Positions 1 to 9,125 of a stretch of DNA of 64,000 nt are shown piece by piece. The stretch comes from Mucilaginibacter flavidus (GTDB lineage Bacteria; Bacteroidota; Bacteroidia; Sphingobacteriales; Sphingobacteriaceae). The notes under the pieces were generated by a model. The model was not told where the DNA came from. It saw nothing but the letters and a program-made list of their open reading frames with translations, and did no database searches. The stretch covers positions 62,001-126,000 of the forward strand of contig NZ_JAMXOE010000011.1 of assembly GCF_024055575.1 (NCBI RefSeq). The letters are read 5' to 3'. Position 1 is the first letter of the stretch, and each line of letters starts with the position of its first letter. The position numbers and the translations under genes were made by a program.

Positions 1-52
1 GGCAACAGGCGGCAGCGACCTGATCAGTACCAAAGTATGGATAGCGAAATAA
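1..52 (+). CDS. C-terminal tail of an unidentified protein (partial)
   Basis: Frame 2 is open from the window edge to a TAA at 50-52 and reads ATGGSDLISTKVWIAK. It is followed by a strong terminator, which suits the end of a gene. Only 16 residues are visible, so no family can be named, and frame 1 (stop at 61-63) cannot be excluded. Confidence 0.3.
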   Translation, partial: ATGGSDLISTKVWIAK

Positions 53-110
53 GAAATCGGTAATAGATTGACTTTTTTACCTGTCAATTTTTTTCGGAAT
101 TAATTAAATA

Positions 111-148
111 AAAAACCAGCCCGGGAATTTTCCCGGGCTGGTTTTTTT
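111..148. terminator. strong rho-independent terminator, probably bidirectional
   Basis: Positions 111-127 pair perfectly with 130-146 (core CCAGCCCGGGAA / TTCCCGGGCTGG), giving a 17-bp stem flanked by an A-run on the left and a T-run on the right. This would end transcription of the gene entering from the left edge. Confidence 0.85.
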
Positions 149-170
149 ATGGGCCTATCCGCATTATTGG

Positions 171-336
171 CACAGGCCTGCGACCTGTGCTGGTGAGTTG
201 CGACCCTTTGGGCCTTTTGTGATTATTGTTCAATTTAATGATGACGTTTTCAAATGGTGACCTCAAACAAGGTAGTAATCGAGAAATACCCAGCCCTGAA
301 AGGGCGGCACCTGCCAGTGCGGGTCGCAGGCCTGCG
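171..336. repeat. small element bounded by 23-bp imperfect inverted repeats (MITE-like)
   Basis: The left end (171-193, core AGGCCTGCGACC) and right end (314-336, core GGTCGCAGGCCT) are inverted copies matching at 19 of 23 positions. About 120 bp of non-coding sequence lies between them. The 66-residue minus-strand reading frame across it (147-347) has no recognisable content. It may be a miniature inverted-repeat element. I see no target-site duplication. Confidence 0.45.
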
Positions 337-419
337 CTAAATGCCATTGCCGGGTTTAGTGATTTAAGCGCTTGTTTTTTTAAACAATTTAGCTAAATTT
401 ATTTCAAATAAACCTTGTC

Positions 420-1595
420 GTGAAAAAACCAATCCTAATCCCGCTCCTGGCGCTGTTCAGTTTAAATTTGATGGCACAAACGCCTGCAATAAAACCTGAT
501 ACTGTAATTGATGCTCACCTCGATGGCAACAAAAAAGAAAAATCCGCAGCAATAAGCGATATTCTTGTTGTAAGCATTGCGCATGTAAATGGGCTTTTAG
601 CCACGCAAAATGGTGTAAAACAAGTGAGGCTGTTTATCAATAGCATCGAAATAGAAGGCTCGGTACCTGTTGGCTGGTATTTGCACGGAGACGGCGCCGA
701 GCTTAAATTTTTGCTTAAACGCACTGATGTGAATAATAAAACATGGAACATGTTGCTCGGTTATCCTGCCATCGGCAGCCAGTTTTTCAGGTTGCCATTG
801 AGTATCAGCATAGGCCTTACCGGGCAAAGCGCCCAGGCAACCAAAATTGATTCTTTCCAGTTTGTACGCATCGACCGGGGTTGGTTTTGGACATGCCTGG
901 CCGTAATCCTCATCTATTTTGGGGTGCTGTTAAGATTTGCAACCGCGACACCCATGCTGCGTGATACCCCTGCGGACCTTACCCCGCTTGGCATTCCGGG
1001 CTTATCTGCCGGCAATGCACCTTACAGTCTTGGGAAGGTGCAGATGGCCTTTTGGTTTTCCATCGTTTTGGCTTCCTATATTTTTATCTGGTTGATAACT
1101 GACAATTATGAGCTGATAACCTCAGGCACCCTGGTGCTTATTGGTATAGGCGCTGGTACCGGGCTGGGTGCTGTAGGCATTAACAATAACAAGGCGGATA
1201 AGACGATAAAGCAGGTACAGGATTTACAGGCACAGCAGGCCGACCTACGGCAAGCGACCGATCTGTTGAAAGCAGCGCTGCCCGCTGCGGGGGTAGAGGC
1301 AAAGATTGGGTACAATAATTTCCTGGATTGCCAGCTGACATCAAATATCAACAATCTCATAGATGGCCTGAAAACAGGTAAAGAGAATTTTATCAGCGAT
1401 ATACTTACCGACGAGAACGGCGTGAGCTTTCACCGCCTGCAGATGGTAGTTTTTACAACGGTATTGGGTTTTGTTTTTCTGTATACCGCATACGCAACCC
1501 TGACTATGCCCGATTTTTCGGCAACGTTACTCACCATGCAGGGAATTACGGCTGGAACTTATCTTGGGTTTAAGATACCGGAGAAGCAGGGGTGA
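420..1595 (+). CDS. hypothetical membrane protein with signal peptide
   Basis: This 391-residue protein starts at GTG (420). It begins with a signal-peptide-like segment ending LNLMAQ at residue 20. An extracytoplasmic region of about 125 residues follows, then hydrophobic segments around residues 155-172, 210-227 and 234-252. A Gln-rich stretch around 265-290 looks like a short coiled coil, and a last pair of hydrophobic segments ends in GTYLGFKIPEKQG. I do not recognise a family with a known function. The order (secreted domain, membrane helices, coiled coil, membrane helices) suggests an integral membrane protein with one domain on each side of the membrane. It stands alone between the left terminator and the lodAB-like operon, which points towards it from the other strand. 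Confidence 0.75.
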   Translation: MKKPILIPLLALFSLNLMAQTPAIKPDTVIDAHLDGNKKEKSAAISDILVVSIAHVNGLLATQNGVKQVRLFINSIEIEGSVPVGWYLHGDGAELKFLLKRTDVNNKTWNMLLGYPAIGSQFFRLPLSISIGLTGQSAQATKIDSFQFVRIDRGWFWTCLAVILIYFGVLLRFATATPMLRDTPADLTPLGIPGLSAGNAPYSLGKVQMAFWFSIVLASYIFIWLITDNYELITSGTLVLIGIGAGTGLGAVGINNNKADKTIKQVQDLQAQQADLRQATDLLKAALPAAGVEAKIGYNNFLDCQLTSNINNLIDGLKTGKENFISDILTDENGVSFHRLQMVVFTTVLGFVFLYTAYATLTMPDFSATLLTMQGITAGTYLGFKIPEKQG

Positions 1596-1742
1596 CGGGT
1601 GGATAATTGCCAAAAAACGTTGCTGTTCACAGTGAAACATATAGAACAGGGTGGAACAGCAAATAGTCAATACCTATTGGTAAAAAGTGCATTTACAATG
1701 CGATATGCTGGCTTTTACTTTAAAACCCACCACCAAAAATGT

Positions 1743-1770
1743 AAAAAGTGCTGACAAAACAGTGTCAGCA
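1743..1770 (-). terminator. terminator of the lodAB-like operon
   Basis: TGCTGACA (1749-1756) and TGTCAGCA (1763-1770) form an 8-bp hairpin. Read on the minus strand it is followed by ACTTTTTAC, a proper T-run. It lies 112 bp beyond the stop of the flavoprotein gene that ends at 1882. I see no gene in the rest of 1596-1881. Confidence 0.7.
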
Positions 1771-1881
1771 TGCCATCGTTTTTAATGCCGAACTTTGCAG
1801 TTTTACGGATACATGTTGGTTGAAGTTTGCCGTAGGAATGTCGCCAACGTTGGTAAGGAACGGGCGGGTTTACGCGCTATA

Positions 1882-3033
1882 CTAATCATCGTGCCTCCTC
1901 TTCCAAAACACCGACTCTTTCCAACGCATTTCCTGGCGGTAAAAGGTTTTTTTGTGGTTGATATAATGGCTCCAAATTTGGTCGATCTGGTAGGTATAAG
2001 CATTTTGGAATTGGACCATGTTTTTTGAACCGGGGTTTTCTATCAGCCCGAACACTATCAGCATCTCTGCGAGTTGCATAGCACCGGCCATTGCATTAAA
2101 CATCCCCTGTGAAGATAGCGGGTCGAAACTTATGGCGGCATCGCCCAATGCGGCCCACTGCTGTCCGGCAACCTGGTTTAGGCGCGTTGAATTGGCAGCG
2201 ACAGTTTGGTGAAATTCAATGCCGCCCTGGTTGTGTTCAATGATTTTCGCCACTTCGCTATTGGCTTGCGCGAGCTTAATAAATTGGCTTACATTTTTTA
2301 TTTCCCGGCGGTCGATTAAGTCCGAATCGGTTTGCAGGGCAAGCACCCGCTTGTTATTGGGTAAGGGCGCGCTATACCACCATCCCAGTTCGCTCGCTGA
2401 AATTGTACTCATTTTATTTTGCTCAAAATCGGGCAACGTGGCCCAACAAGCAATCAGTTTATCGAAGTGCTGGCGCTGAACACCTGATTTTCTCGCAAAA
2501 TGAGATTGCCGGCCACTTGCATCAATTACAAATTTTGCCCTGTAACAGTAGTCGTTAGATTTTGATGCTTCACCAACGGGTTCAGCAGTGATATGCCAAT
2601 AAAGGTTTTCATAATGTGCGTCATGTAATTTAGCCGGCCAAACGCAATTTACGCCCCTTTTTAAAGCGGCTTTACGCAGATAGGTTTCAAAGCCCCGGCG
2701 ATCTAAATGCCAGCCAAAGCCATCCGGGTTTCGCAAATGGTCTACAATTTGGACTTGCTCTTTCCCCCAGTAAGATCGTGTCCCGATATTTTTCAGATGT
2801 GGGCTTTGCCCGCCAGGCGGAACGGCACTTTCCAAACCATCCAATAAATCGAGCCGTCTGAGTATCCTGCGGGCGGCCGGGGGCAGGCATTCTCCAATTC
2901 GCTCAACAGGCTGGTCCAGCTTATCAATCAGCACCACATGATACGATTCGGCGAGGGCGATGGCGGCAATACAGCCAGCCACACCCCCGCCAATAATCAC
3001 AACATCAACATCGTTGTTTATTTCGGTATTCAT
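1882..3033 (-). CDS. LodB-like FAD-dependent oxidoreductase (CTQ maturation partner)
   Basis: This 383-residue flavoprotein has an N-terminal Rossmann motif (VVIIGGGVAGCIAAIALA, about residues 10-28) and, near residue 300, the second FAD motif GDAAISFDPLSSQG. Both are typical of the tryptophan-halogenase/LodB-like group. In known lodAB systems the LodB flavoprotein is needed to build the cysteine tryptophylquinone (CTQ) cofactor of the partner oxidase, probably by hydroxylating the cofactor tryptophan. Here the gene starts 24 bp after the LodA-like gene on the same strand, the usual lodA-lodB order, and a terminator follows it. It has no signal peptide, which suits a cytoplasmic maturation enzyme. 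Family is confident; the maturation role is inferred from the pairing. Confidence 0.85.
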   Translation of the reverse strand: MNTEINNDVDVVIIGGGVAGCIAAIALAESYHVVLIDKLDQPVERIGECLPPAARRILRRLDLLDGLESAVPPGGQSPHLKNIGTRSYWGKEQVQIVDHLRNPDGFGWHLDRRGFETYLRKAALKRGVNCVWPAKLHDAHYENLYWHITAEPVGEASKSNDYCYRAKFVIDASGRQSHFARKSGVQRQHFDKLIACWATLPDFEQNKMSTISASELGWWYSAPLPNNKRVLALQTDSDLIDRREIKNVSQFIKLAQANSEVAKIIEHNQGGIEFHQTVAANSTRLNQVAGQQWAALGDAAISFDPLSSQGMFNAMAGAMQLAEMLIVFGLIENPGSKNMVQFQNAYTYQIDQIWSHYINHKKTFYRQEMRWKESVFWKRRHDD

Positions 3034-3057
3034 AAAAATTGCGGGTATGCCCCGTTT

Positions 3058-6000
3058 TTATTTAGGTATGTACCTCGAGAATCGGTTTTGTTTCTCCGTT
3101 ACACCAATATTCCCCCCTGTAGCTATGTGATGTTTCATGGCTAACGGTTTCGCCGCTTTTGGTGCCTTGGAACCTAATAAGGTCAGCAGTTTTTGAACGG
3201 TCGGCGTCAACTTGAAATCTTCGCTCAGTTCCTGCTCAACCAATGAAATTAAGTTACTTTTTGCACTGGTTATTAAGCCTTGTTCGTTCAGCAAATCCTT
3301 GTGCGATAGATCACTGACAGCGGTATGCAAAAGATGCTGTAAATTTTTGCCAAGCGATTTTTTACTGTTTAATATACCTTCCAGTTCTTTCAGCGCCGCT
3401 GTAAGCAATGCAGCTTCCTGTTTTGCATTTGGTGTTATACCCACCTGCATTTTTGGCGGAAAGTTCGGATCGTTGGGCACCCCCGGACGGGGTTGAACCA
3501 CAGCAAGTTTGTCAAAGTACTTCACCATGCTGTTAATCTGGTTCGTGTAATTAGGGTCTTCTCCGTCCAGCGGCAAATCATCAAGCCATTCTTTACGGTA
3601 AGCAAATGCCTGTTTACGGGTTTCTTCCGATAAGGCCGGGTCTATTGATTCTTTATAACGTTCTTCACTTAAGATATTATTAGGCACCCTGGCCGGCCAG
3701 AATGTTGGGAGGTACGGATCGTAGGCAGACGTATATCCATCCCGGCAACTCGCCGTGTCCGTTTGCCACGGAATGGCCATCCATCGTGTAATGGCACCGG
3801 CAACTTGTCCGCCCAGTAAAGGGCCCTTTGCCAAAGTAAATACATCGCTGTTCATAACCAGCCCGTAATAAGACGAATTTACAGGCGGTGTTTTCGGGGC
3901 ATGTTTAAGCCGGAAGGCCGACATATACATACCGACAGTCCGCATTGGCCAGGTCATTTCACATCCCGGGTGGAAGGCGTCTGCCAGGCAAAATTCCATC
4001 GCTGCTCTCGTAAGCATATCCGGTTGCTCGGCTACAGGTAATTTATCAATGGTAACGGGTTCCGGAACATGGGGGCAACCGGTCATGTCCACAAAGTCTG
4101 CGTCAAAGTCGCCTTTAACCCATTGATCAATAAATTCAAGTTGCAATTGGGATAATGTTGAGTGTTGCCGTACCGACCCCATGGAAGGGATACTGATAGC
4201 GTCGCCATACATCCATGGCCACAATTGCGGCGCCTCCGCGCCCGAAACTTCGTACCGACGGAAGTTATTTGAGATTGTACGCCGCATCTCCATATTGGCA
4301 GGGGATGGATCGTTTAATTTCACCATCCATTTTGCCGTTGTATAATCAAATTGACCACCCCAGCCAAAAGCTGCCCCGAACCCGGCATTAACCCATTGAA
4401 GGTTCGTCATTCGCTGAAAAATAGGCAGGATATCTTTTGTAAAAGAAGGCCGGGCCGGCCGGTGAAGCATTCCGGCGTTAATCGCAACATCTCTCATTAA
4501 ATCCCACATGGTGCGAACGGACTTCTGCATAGGTGCATAATCAGGTGGTGCGCAAATTACCCACGCAGGGTCAACCTTAAGCTTAACGCCGTTGTACTCA
4601 ACCTCGGCAGTAACGGGGCCATCAGAAATGTCGTCATACCACCCTTCATTATTTGCGAAGGTAATAGCAATATCTCCGTCAATGTTTTTTGATACCCCGT
4701 GGCCACCCAGCATAATCAGGCGTCCCTTTTCATCGGTACGCATCTCCCCGAGATAAACGGTCTCTTCCTGGAACTTGCCCACAAAAGGATGCCCGCTATC
4801 AACATTCGGCTGGCTGATCAGCTGGTTCCCCCCATCGATAATAAGCGAATTCCTGTCGGCAACATTAATATTTCGTAACATAGACGGCGGAGCGGTGGCG
4901 GCATCCGGAATATCCAGGGCCATTTGAAATTGATACCACGATGACTTTTGGTTTGCTAAATGAGCATGCCAAACAATTTTAGCGTTATCGGCAGTCAATT
5001 CCTTAATTGCTTTCCCCGCGGCATTAAATCCGTAAATCCTAAATTGGGCGGCCTGGCGCTTTAGGGCCCCGGTTTGGTCCCTGTAAGCATAGTCGTCCAT
5101 TTTTTGTTCAGGCTCCGTAACCAGTGGTCCGATAAAATATTCTTCATCGCTATTCCCAACCCGCATCACTCCGATAGGAGGGTATATCCCCGCCGTAACA
5201 ATGCAGTCGCTGTTTTCATCCGTATTTCCTTCAAATGGCACGTTGATTATAAGAGGTTCCTGTAGTTGCTGGCCGTTTGCCTGGTGGCGGGCTTCAGAGC
5301 TTGCAGCATAAACTTCTTTACGGGTTTGGGCAATCGACCCAAGCGGTTCATGCTGAGGCAATGTCCTCCAGATATTAAACGCCAGGATACTTCCAAATTC
5401 AGCCTGCCCTATGGCACAGATATCCTGTTTTGGGAATTCCAGTTCGGCAATACATATATAAGGGCTTTCTTCCACGCTCCATACATCCTGGGCATCATTA
5501 AGGGGCATGGTTGCATCATTTGTGCGCAGTTGTATCTCAAATCGAAACCTTGCAGCCTTGCTGCGCAGCCGTTGTTGTAAATCAAGGGCCAGGTAATTGT
5601 TATCATTAAAAGGCGTTCCACGATCCTCATCTTCCGGAACCAGGCGGTATTTAACAATATTCTCCTCACCCAATTTAAAAGGAAGAATTGCCCAATAGCC
5701 TGCGCTTAAACAACTCGCTTCAACTTTTGTCATCGCGTTTAGAATATTCGAGAGTTTCGGATGCTTATTGATGTAAGAATCGTAGTCGTGGTCAATTACG
5801 CCGGCGGTTGTAAAGCTGCACATCTGCTGCGCGTCGCGGGCAAAAAAGCGGTCGATGTTTTGGAAGATAAAATCTGCGTTAGTGCCATCGCCGAATAATT
5901 TGGGGCCTTCAACACCAAATAATTTGAGGCCGAGTCCCAGTGTGGAGTGCAAGTCGGGCGATGTTGGGGTGGTATCACTCGAAAAACGTACGGCACATTC

Positions 6001-6324
6001 GTAAGCGTCACCGGCAAAAATTCCAACCTTAAATTCGGGCCTAATATCTTTTTTTATCCTGAACGTGCCGTAAGCGATGCCATGTTGCTTACGGAAAACC
6101 GCCCGTTCAGCAGGCTTTTGCCCATTTTCGATTTTTGTTTTTTGCCCCATTTCAACAAACATCTCTTTGAGGCGCTGGGTAACAATTTTTATATCACCAT
6201 CGCTGTCCCAACAGGTAACATCATTTGCCGTGGATCCGCTGTTTGCAGCTTTAACTTTATGCTTGTCTGATGCACCGGCGTCCGGCGTACTGGTCTTTTT
6301 GGGGTTGTTTGATTTTTCAGTCAT
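3058..6324 (-). CDS. LodA/GoxA-like CTQ-dependent oxidase with an N-terminal catalase-like domain
   Basis: This is a 1088-residue, two-part protein. Residues about 45-350 resemble heme catalases of the short catalase-like family (AVRFSSDTTPT, GLGLKLFGVEGPK, FIFQNIDRFFARDAQQM, YAASSEARHQANG). From about residue 370 it follows the LodA/GoxA amino-acid oxidase family, opening with IYPPIGVMRVGNSDEEYFIG. Cys779 (in AAMEFCLADAFHPGCE) and Trp853 (in WMAIPWQTDTASC) are the likely CTQ cofactor pair. They are 74 residues apart, against 65 in LodA of Marinomonas (Cys516/Trp581). LodA-type enzymes oxidise an amino acid or amine and release H2O2 and ammonia; the substrate here cannot be told. Where catalases keep the distal His (RxxH) this protein seems to have Phe77 (RAVF), so catalase activity is uncertain. 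No signal peptide is seen. A LodB-like gene follows by 24 bp. Confidence 0.85.
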   Translation of the reverse strand: MTEKSNNPKKTSTPDAGASDKHKVKAANSGSTANDVTCWDSDGDIKIVTQRLKEMFVEMGQKTKIENGQKPAERAVFRKQHGIAYGTFRIKKDIRPEFKVGIFAGDAYECAVRFSSDTTPTSPDLHSTLGLGLKLFGVEGPKLFGDGTNADFIFQNIDRFFARDAQQMCSFTTAGVIDHDYDSYINKHPKLSNILNAMTKVEASCLSAGYWAILPFKLGEENIVKYRLVPEDEDRGTPFNDNNYLALDLQQRLRSKAARFRFEIQLRTNDATMPLNDAQDVWSVEESPYICIAELEFPKQDICAIGQAEFGSILAFNIWRTLPQHEPLGSIAQTRKEVYAASSEARHQANGQQLQEPLIINVPFEGNTDENSDCIVTAGIYPPIGVMRVGNSDEEYFIGPLVTEPEQKMDDYAYRDQTGALKRQAAQFRIYGFNAAGKAIKELTADNAKIVWHAHLANQKSSWYQFQMALDIPDAATAPPSMLRNINVADRNSLIIDGGNQLISQPNVDSGHPFVGKFQEETVYLGEMRTDEKGRLIMLGGHGVSKNIDGDIAITFANNEGWYDDISDGPVTAEVEYNGVKLKVDPAWVICAPPDYAPMQKSVRTMWDLMRDVAINAGMLHRPARPSFTKDILPIFQRMTNLQWVNAGFGAAFGWGGQFDYTTAKWMVKLNDPSPANMEMRRTISNNFRRYEVSGAEAPQLWPWMYGDAISIPSMGSVRQHSTLSQLQLEFIDQWVKGDFDADFVDMTGCPHVPEPVTIDKLPVAEQPDMLTRAAMEFCLADAFHPGCEMTWPMRTVGMYMSAFRLKHAPKTPPVNSSYYGLVMNSDVFTLAKGPLLGGQVAGAITRWMAIPWQTDTASCRDGYTSAYDPYLPTFWPARVPNNILSEERYKESIDPALSEETRKQAFAYRKEWLDDLPLDGEDPNYTNQINSMVKYFDKLAVVQPRPGVPNDPNFPPKMQVGITPNAKQEAALLTAALKELEGILNSKKSLGKNLQHLLHTAVSDLSHKDLLNEQGLITSAKSNLISLVEQELSEDFKLTPTVQKLLTLLGSKAPKAAKPLAMKHHIATGGNIGVTEKQNRFSRYIPK

Positions 6325-6709
6325 GTGATTGCTTATTTAGTTTAGGGTTTATAATTTGTGTACAAGGTTTTCAGTCAAAAATATATGCACGCGGATCGCC
6401 TGTTTAATGCCAGCTGGGGTTATTAAAAATGTAAATCATGGTCTTGTTTTAAAAGACAACTTCCGGCCGTTTAGAACTTAATTTATCATAAAGGAGCATA
6501 AAAATTACACCAGCCTGAGTTGATATTTATAAGAAATAAAATGCGCGAAATTTGTGATTTATGTGATTTTTAAGGTTTAGATTTTACTTTATAAATGTAG
6601 AAAAATTATTGACAAGAACAATGCTGCAAATTAAATTCCCTGAAGAAAACGTTTAGACTTGCGGCTAATGGTCCCGTTCGGTTAACTGTTCTCGTTTATC
6701 GCCTCAATT
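6325..6709. other. 385-bp intergenic region upstream of the oxidase operon
   Basis: The region is AT-rich and has no convincing reading frame. On the minus strand TATTTTTG (complement of 6376-6383) fits the Bacteroidota -7 consensus TAnnTTTG and lies 52 bp before the oxidase start. No clear -33 TTTG is seen, so this promoter call is weak. I see no terminator for the monooxygenase gene that ends at 6710. Confidence 0.4.
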
Positions 6710-8251
6710 TCAAACAAACCATCGATCGGCAGCCTTTTGGAGGTCACTTAAGTCAGGATCGTTGTTAGCAGCCCAGGCGATAATCCCATCCGGGCGTATC
6801 AGTAACACACTCAGACCTAATTGTTCTTTCGCTGGGCGGGAAACATATTTGAATTGGTCGCCATATTCGCCTGCCAAAGCTTTTATTGATTCGTTCCTGT
6901 CAAAATCAAGCAGTACGCCCCGGCCATCTTGCATTAACCTGCCAATTGTCGTACCGTCTACCAATTCAAAGTTGGGGACGCTACGCCCTGCTAAAGGGTG
7001 ATCGCTATCGAGATTGTACTGCATGTTAATACCCCATACCCGCCCAGCAAAATAGGTAGCGCCATCGTGGGTATCCATAATGTCGCGCACAATCGCATGA
7101 AGCGCGCGGGCAGCAGGGGCGGGATTCATAATCTCAACCTGGGCGCGCGACCAATCCAACACCTGTTCACCAATTGGGTATCTTTCGGTATAATAACTGT
7201 CCAGCAAGCCTTCCGGTGCTTTGTTTTGGATGGTTGCGGCAAGCTTCCAGCCCAGGTTCATGGCGTCGCCCAGCCCTAGGTTAAGCCCCTGGCCGCCCAG
7301 CGGCGAGTGAATGTGCGCGGCATCGCCGGCTAAAAGTGTCCGCCCGTTGCGGTAGGTTGTGGCTTGCCGTGCCCGATCAGTCCATGTGGTGGCGATATGC
7401 AGGGCACTGATCGTGACATCGGTGTCGGAGACGCGGTGCAGCACTTCTCGCAAGTGTTTAAGCGTAACAGGCTTTTCCGAATTATGAAATGCCCCGCCAT
7501 CAAAATCCTGTATCACCAGGTAACCCGGCTGCGATTGCAGGTACATGCCCGTCGGTGTCATATTCCGGCCTGGCCTGAGCTTCTCCGGGTCGGCAATGTC
7601 AACCTTAGCAGTGTAGCCGGTAAATTCCGGCTCCGTACCCACAAATTCAAAGCCGCCCGCCTTGCGAACAAAGCTACGGGCTCCATCGCAACCTGCCAGC
7701 CATTTGCCTTTAAAGGATTGGTCGCCCGATTGAACAGTTACGCCGTCCCCGGTTTGATGAAAGCCGGTAATGGCAACCCCGCGTTTTATTTCTACGCCTA
7801 GGGATTCTGCACGGCGGGCCAGTATTGTTTCAAGCTCCTCCATTTCAGAAATTAGGCTGGTGTCGGTTGAGCCTGGTAAACGATATGTCCACTGTGATCG
7901 GTCGATATCGCCATCATGAAATGGGATGCCGGCGAAATGCCCAACCTGGCGACGTGATCCTTGTCCTGCATTTTGGTGGGGGCTTTTAAGGCGTTTATGT
8001 ATCTCCAGTTCTTTCAGCAAATCACGACGGTCAAGCGCTTCGATGGTAGGCACAGAGAGCCCCCGTATACCGAACGGAAGCTGCTTCAACGGCGAACGCG
8101 GGTTCTCCGCATTTTCCAGTACAAGTACTGAACATTTTGCCAGCGCCAGCTCGCAGGCCAGCAACAGCCCTACCGGGCCAGCGCCGGATATGATGACATC
8201 GTAAATTGGATTATTTTGTGCGGATTTATTAGTTTCAAGTGTGGCTTTCAT
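6710..8251 (-). CDS. FAD-dependent aromatic-ring monooxygenase (PheA/TfdB family)
   Basis: This 513-residue class A flavin monooxygenase carries the three standard motifs: the dinucleotide fold VIISGAGPVGLLLACELA near residue 20, the DG motif GCDGARSFVRK near 190, and the GD motif LLAGDAAHIHSPLGGQG near 310. The last 90 residues form the thioredoxin-like C-terminal domain usual in the phenol hydroxylase/TfdB group (VSRPAKE, LLIRPDGIIAWAA). Such enzymes hydroxylate phenols or polyketide aromatics with NAD(P)H and O2, and relatives also inactivate tetracyclines and rifamycins. The substrate is not predictable here. An AraC-type regulator gene ends 41 bp upstream on the same strand, so the two probably share a transcript. 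No signal peptide is present. Confidence 0.85.
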   Translation of the reverse strand: MKATLETNKSAQNNPIYDVIISGAGPVGLLLACELALAKCSVLVLENAENPRSPLKQLPFGIRGLSVPTIEALDRRDLLKELEIHKRLKSPHQNAGQGSRRQVGHFAGIPFHDGDIDRSQWTYRLPGSTDTSLISEMEELETILARRAESLGVEIKRGVAITGFHQTGDGVTVQSGDQSFKGKWLAGCDGARSFVRKAGGFEFVGTEPEFTGYTAKVDIADPEKLRPGRNMTPTGMYLQSQPGYLVIQDFDGGAFHNSEKPVTLKHLREVLHRVSDTDVTISALHIATTWTDRARQATTYRNGRTLLAGDAAHIHSPLGGQGLNLGLGDAMNLGWKLAATIQNKAPEGLLDSYYTERYPIGEQVLDWSRAQVEIMNPAPAARALHAIVRDIMDTHDGATYFAGRVWGINMQYNLDSDHPLAGRSVPNFELVDGTTIGRLMQDGRGVLLDFDRNESIKALAGEYGDQFKYVSRPAKEQLGLSVLLIRPDGIIAWAANNDPDLSDLQKAADRWFV

Positions 8252-8292
8252 ATTGAATTATTGAAAGCGCAAAATTCCGATATGCTACTGGG

Positions 8293-9111
8293 TTAGGCTT
8301 GTACAAACGCGACAAAATCGCTGCTTACCGCCGGTTTTCCTTTCTTTGCCTTTCGCGCGAATGCGGCCGGCGTACTGCCGCTGTAGCGTTTGAATTCCCT
8401 GCTGAGGTGTGATTGGTCGGTATAGCCCAGCTCATGGGCCAGGCCGGCAAGGTTACAATCCGGATGATGCCATAACCGGTTTCGCACCTGCTCAAAGCGT
8501 ATAAGGCCCGACACATCTTTAACCGTATAGCCGGAAGATTGCTTGAATTTCCTTTCCAAGGTACGGACCGTGGCGTGCGCTGCCTCCGCTACCCGGCTTA
8601 CCGGCATGGCGCCGTTTGCTTCGCGCATTGCCACTCCCGCTTTGAACAGCACACTGCGGTTAGCTACCCCCGACCGCGTATCCAGGAAATACTGTTTTAC
8701 CACATCCAGCGCTTCATCTATCCTGCCGCCTTGAACGCACTCATTTAACACGGGTTGAAGCCGGGCGATAGGGTGCTCAAATATGCGCACACCGTCTTTG
8801 CCGGGCTGCAGTCCCAGCAAATCAAATACAGTCCAGGGAAAGCACCTTATACTTATAATTTCCAGGCGCTTTTTGGTGTAAAAAATAGCAGGCTGATTGA
8901 GCAGCCCCATCATAAATGGCGATGGCAATGACTGCAAGGTTCCATTTTCAGAAAAGCTAAGGGCGCTTCCGAAATAAAAAATTATTTCAGCATAACCGTC
9001 TGGTTGTACTTCAAAACTTGATTCCTGTTCCCCGGTGTCTCTTTTGTTGTGCCAAAAGCACTTTATAGTATCCTGTAGCTCTTCAGGAGGGGTAAATTCT
9101 TGGTGCTGCAT
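8293..9111 (-). CDS. AraC-family transcriptional regulator
   Basis: This 272-residue protein opens with the DUF6597-type sensor segment found in many AraC regulators (CFWHNKRDTGEQESSFEVQP and PDGYAEIIFYFG, residues about 15-60). It ends in two helix-turn-helix units, the second with the signature LAHELGYTDQSHLSREFKRY and GSTPAAF. It lies directly upstream of the flavin monooxygenase gene on the same strand, so it may control that gene and itself. Effector unknown. Confidence 0.88.
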   Translation of the reverse strand: MQHQEFTPPEELQDTIKCFWHNKRDTGEQESSFEVQPDGYAEIIFYFGSALSFSENGTLQSLPSPFMMGLLNQPAIFYTKKRLEIISIRCFPWTVFDLLGLQPGKDGVRIFEHPIARLQPVLNECVQGGRIDEALDVVKQYFLDTRSGVANRSVLFKAGVAMREANGAMPVSRVAEAAHATVRTLERKFKQSSGYTVKDVSGLIRFEQVRNRLWHHPDCNLAGLAHELGYTDQSHLSREFKRYSGSTPAAFARKAKKGKPAVSSDFVAFVQA

Positions 9112-9125
9112 TTTGGCGGATTCAA

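Noticed and set aside
7364..7801. 145-residue plus-strand frame
   Set aside because: It is antisense to the flavin monooxygenase and low in recognisable content.
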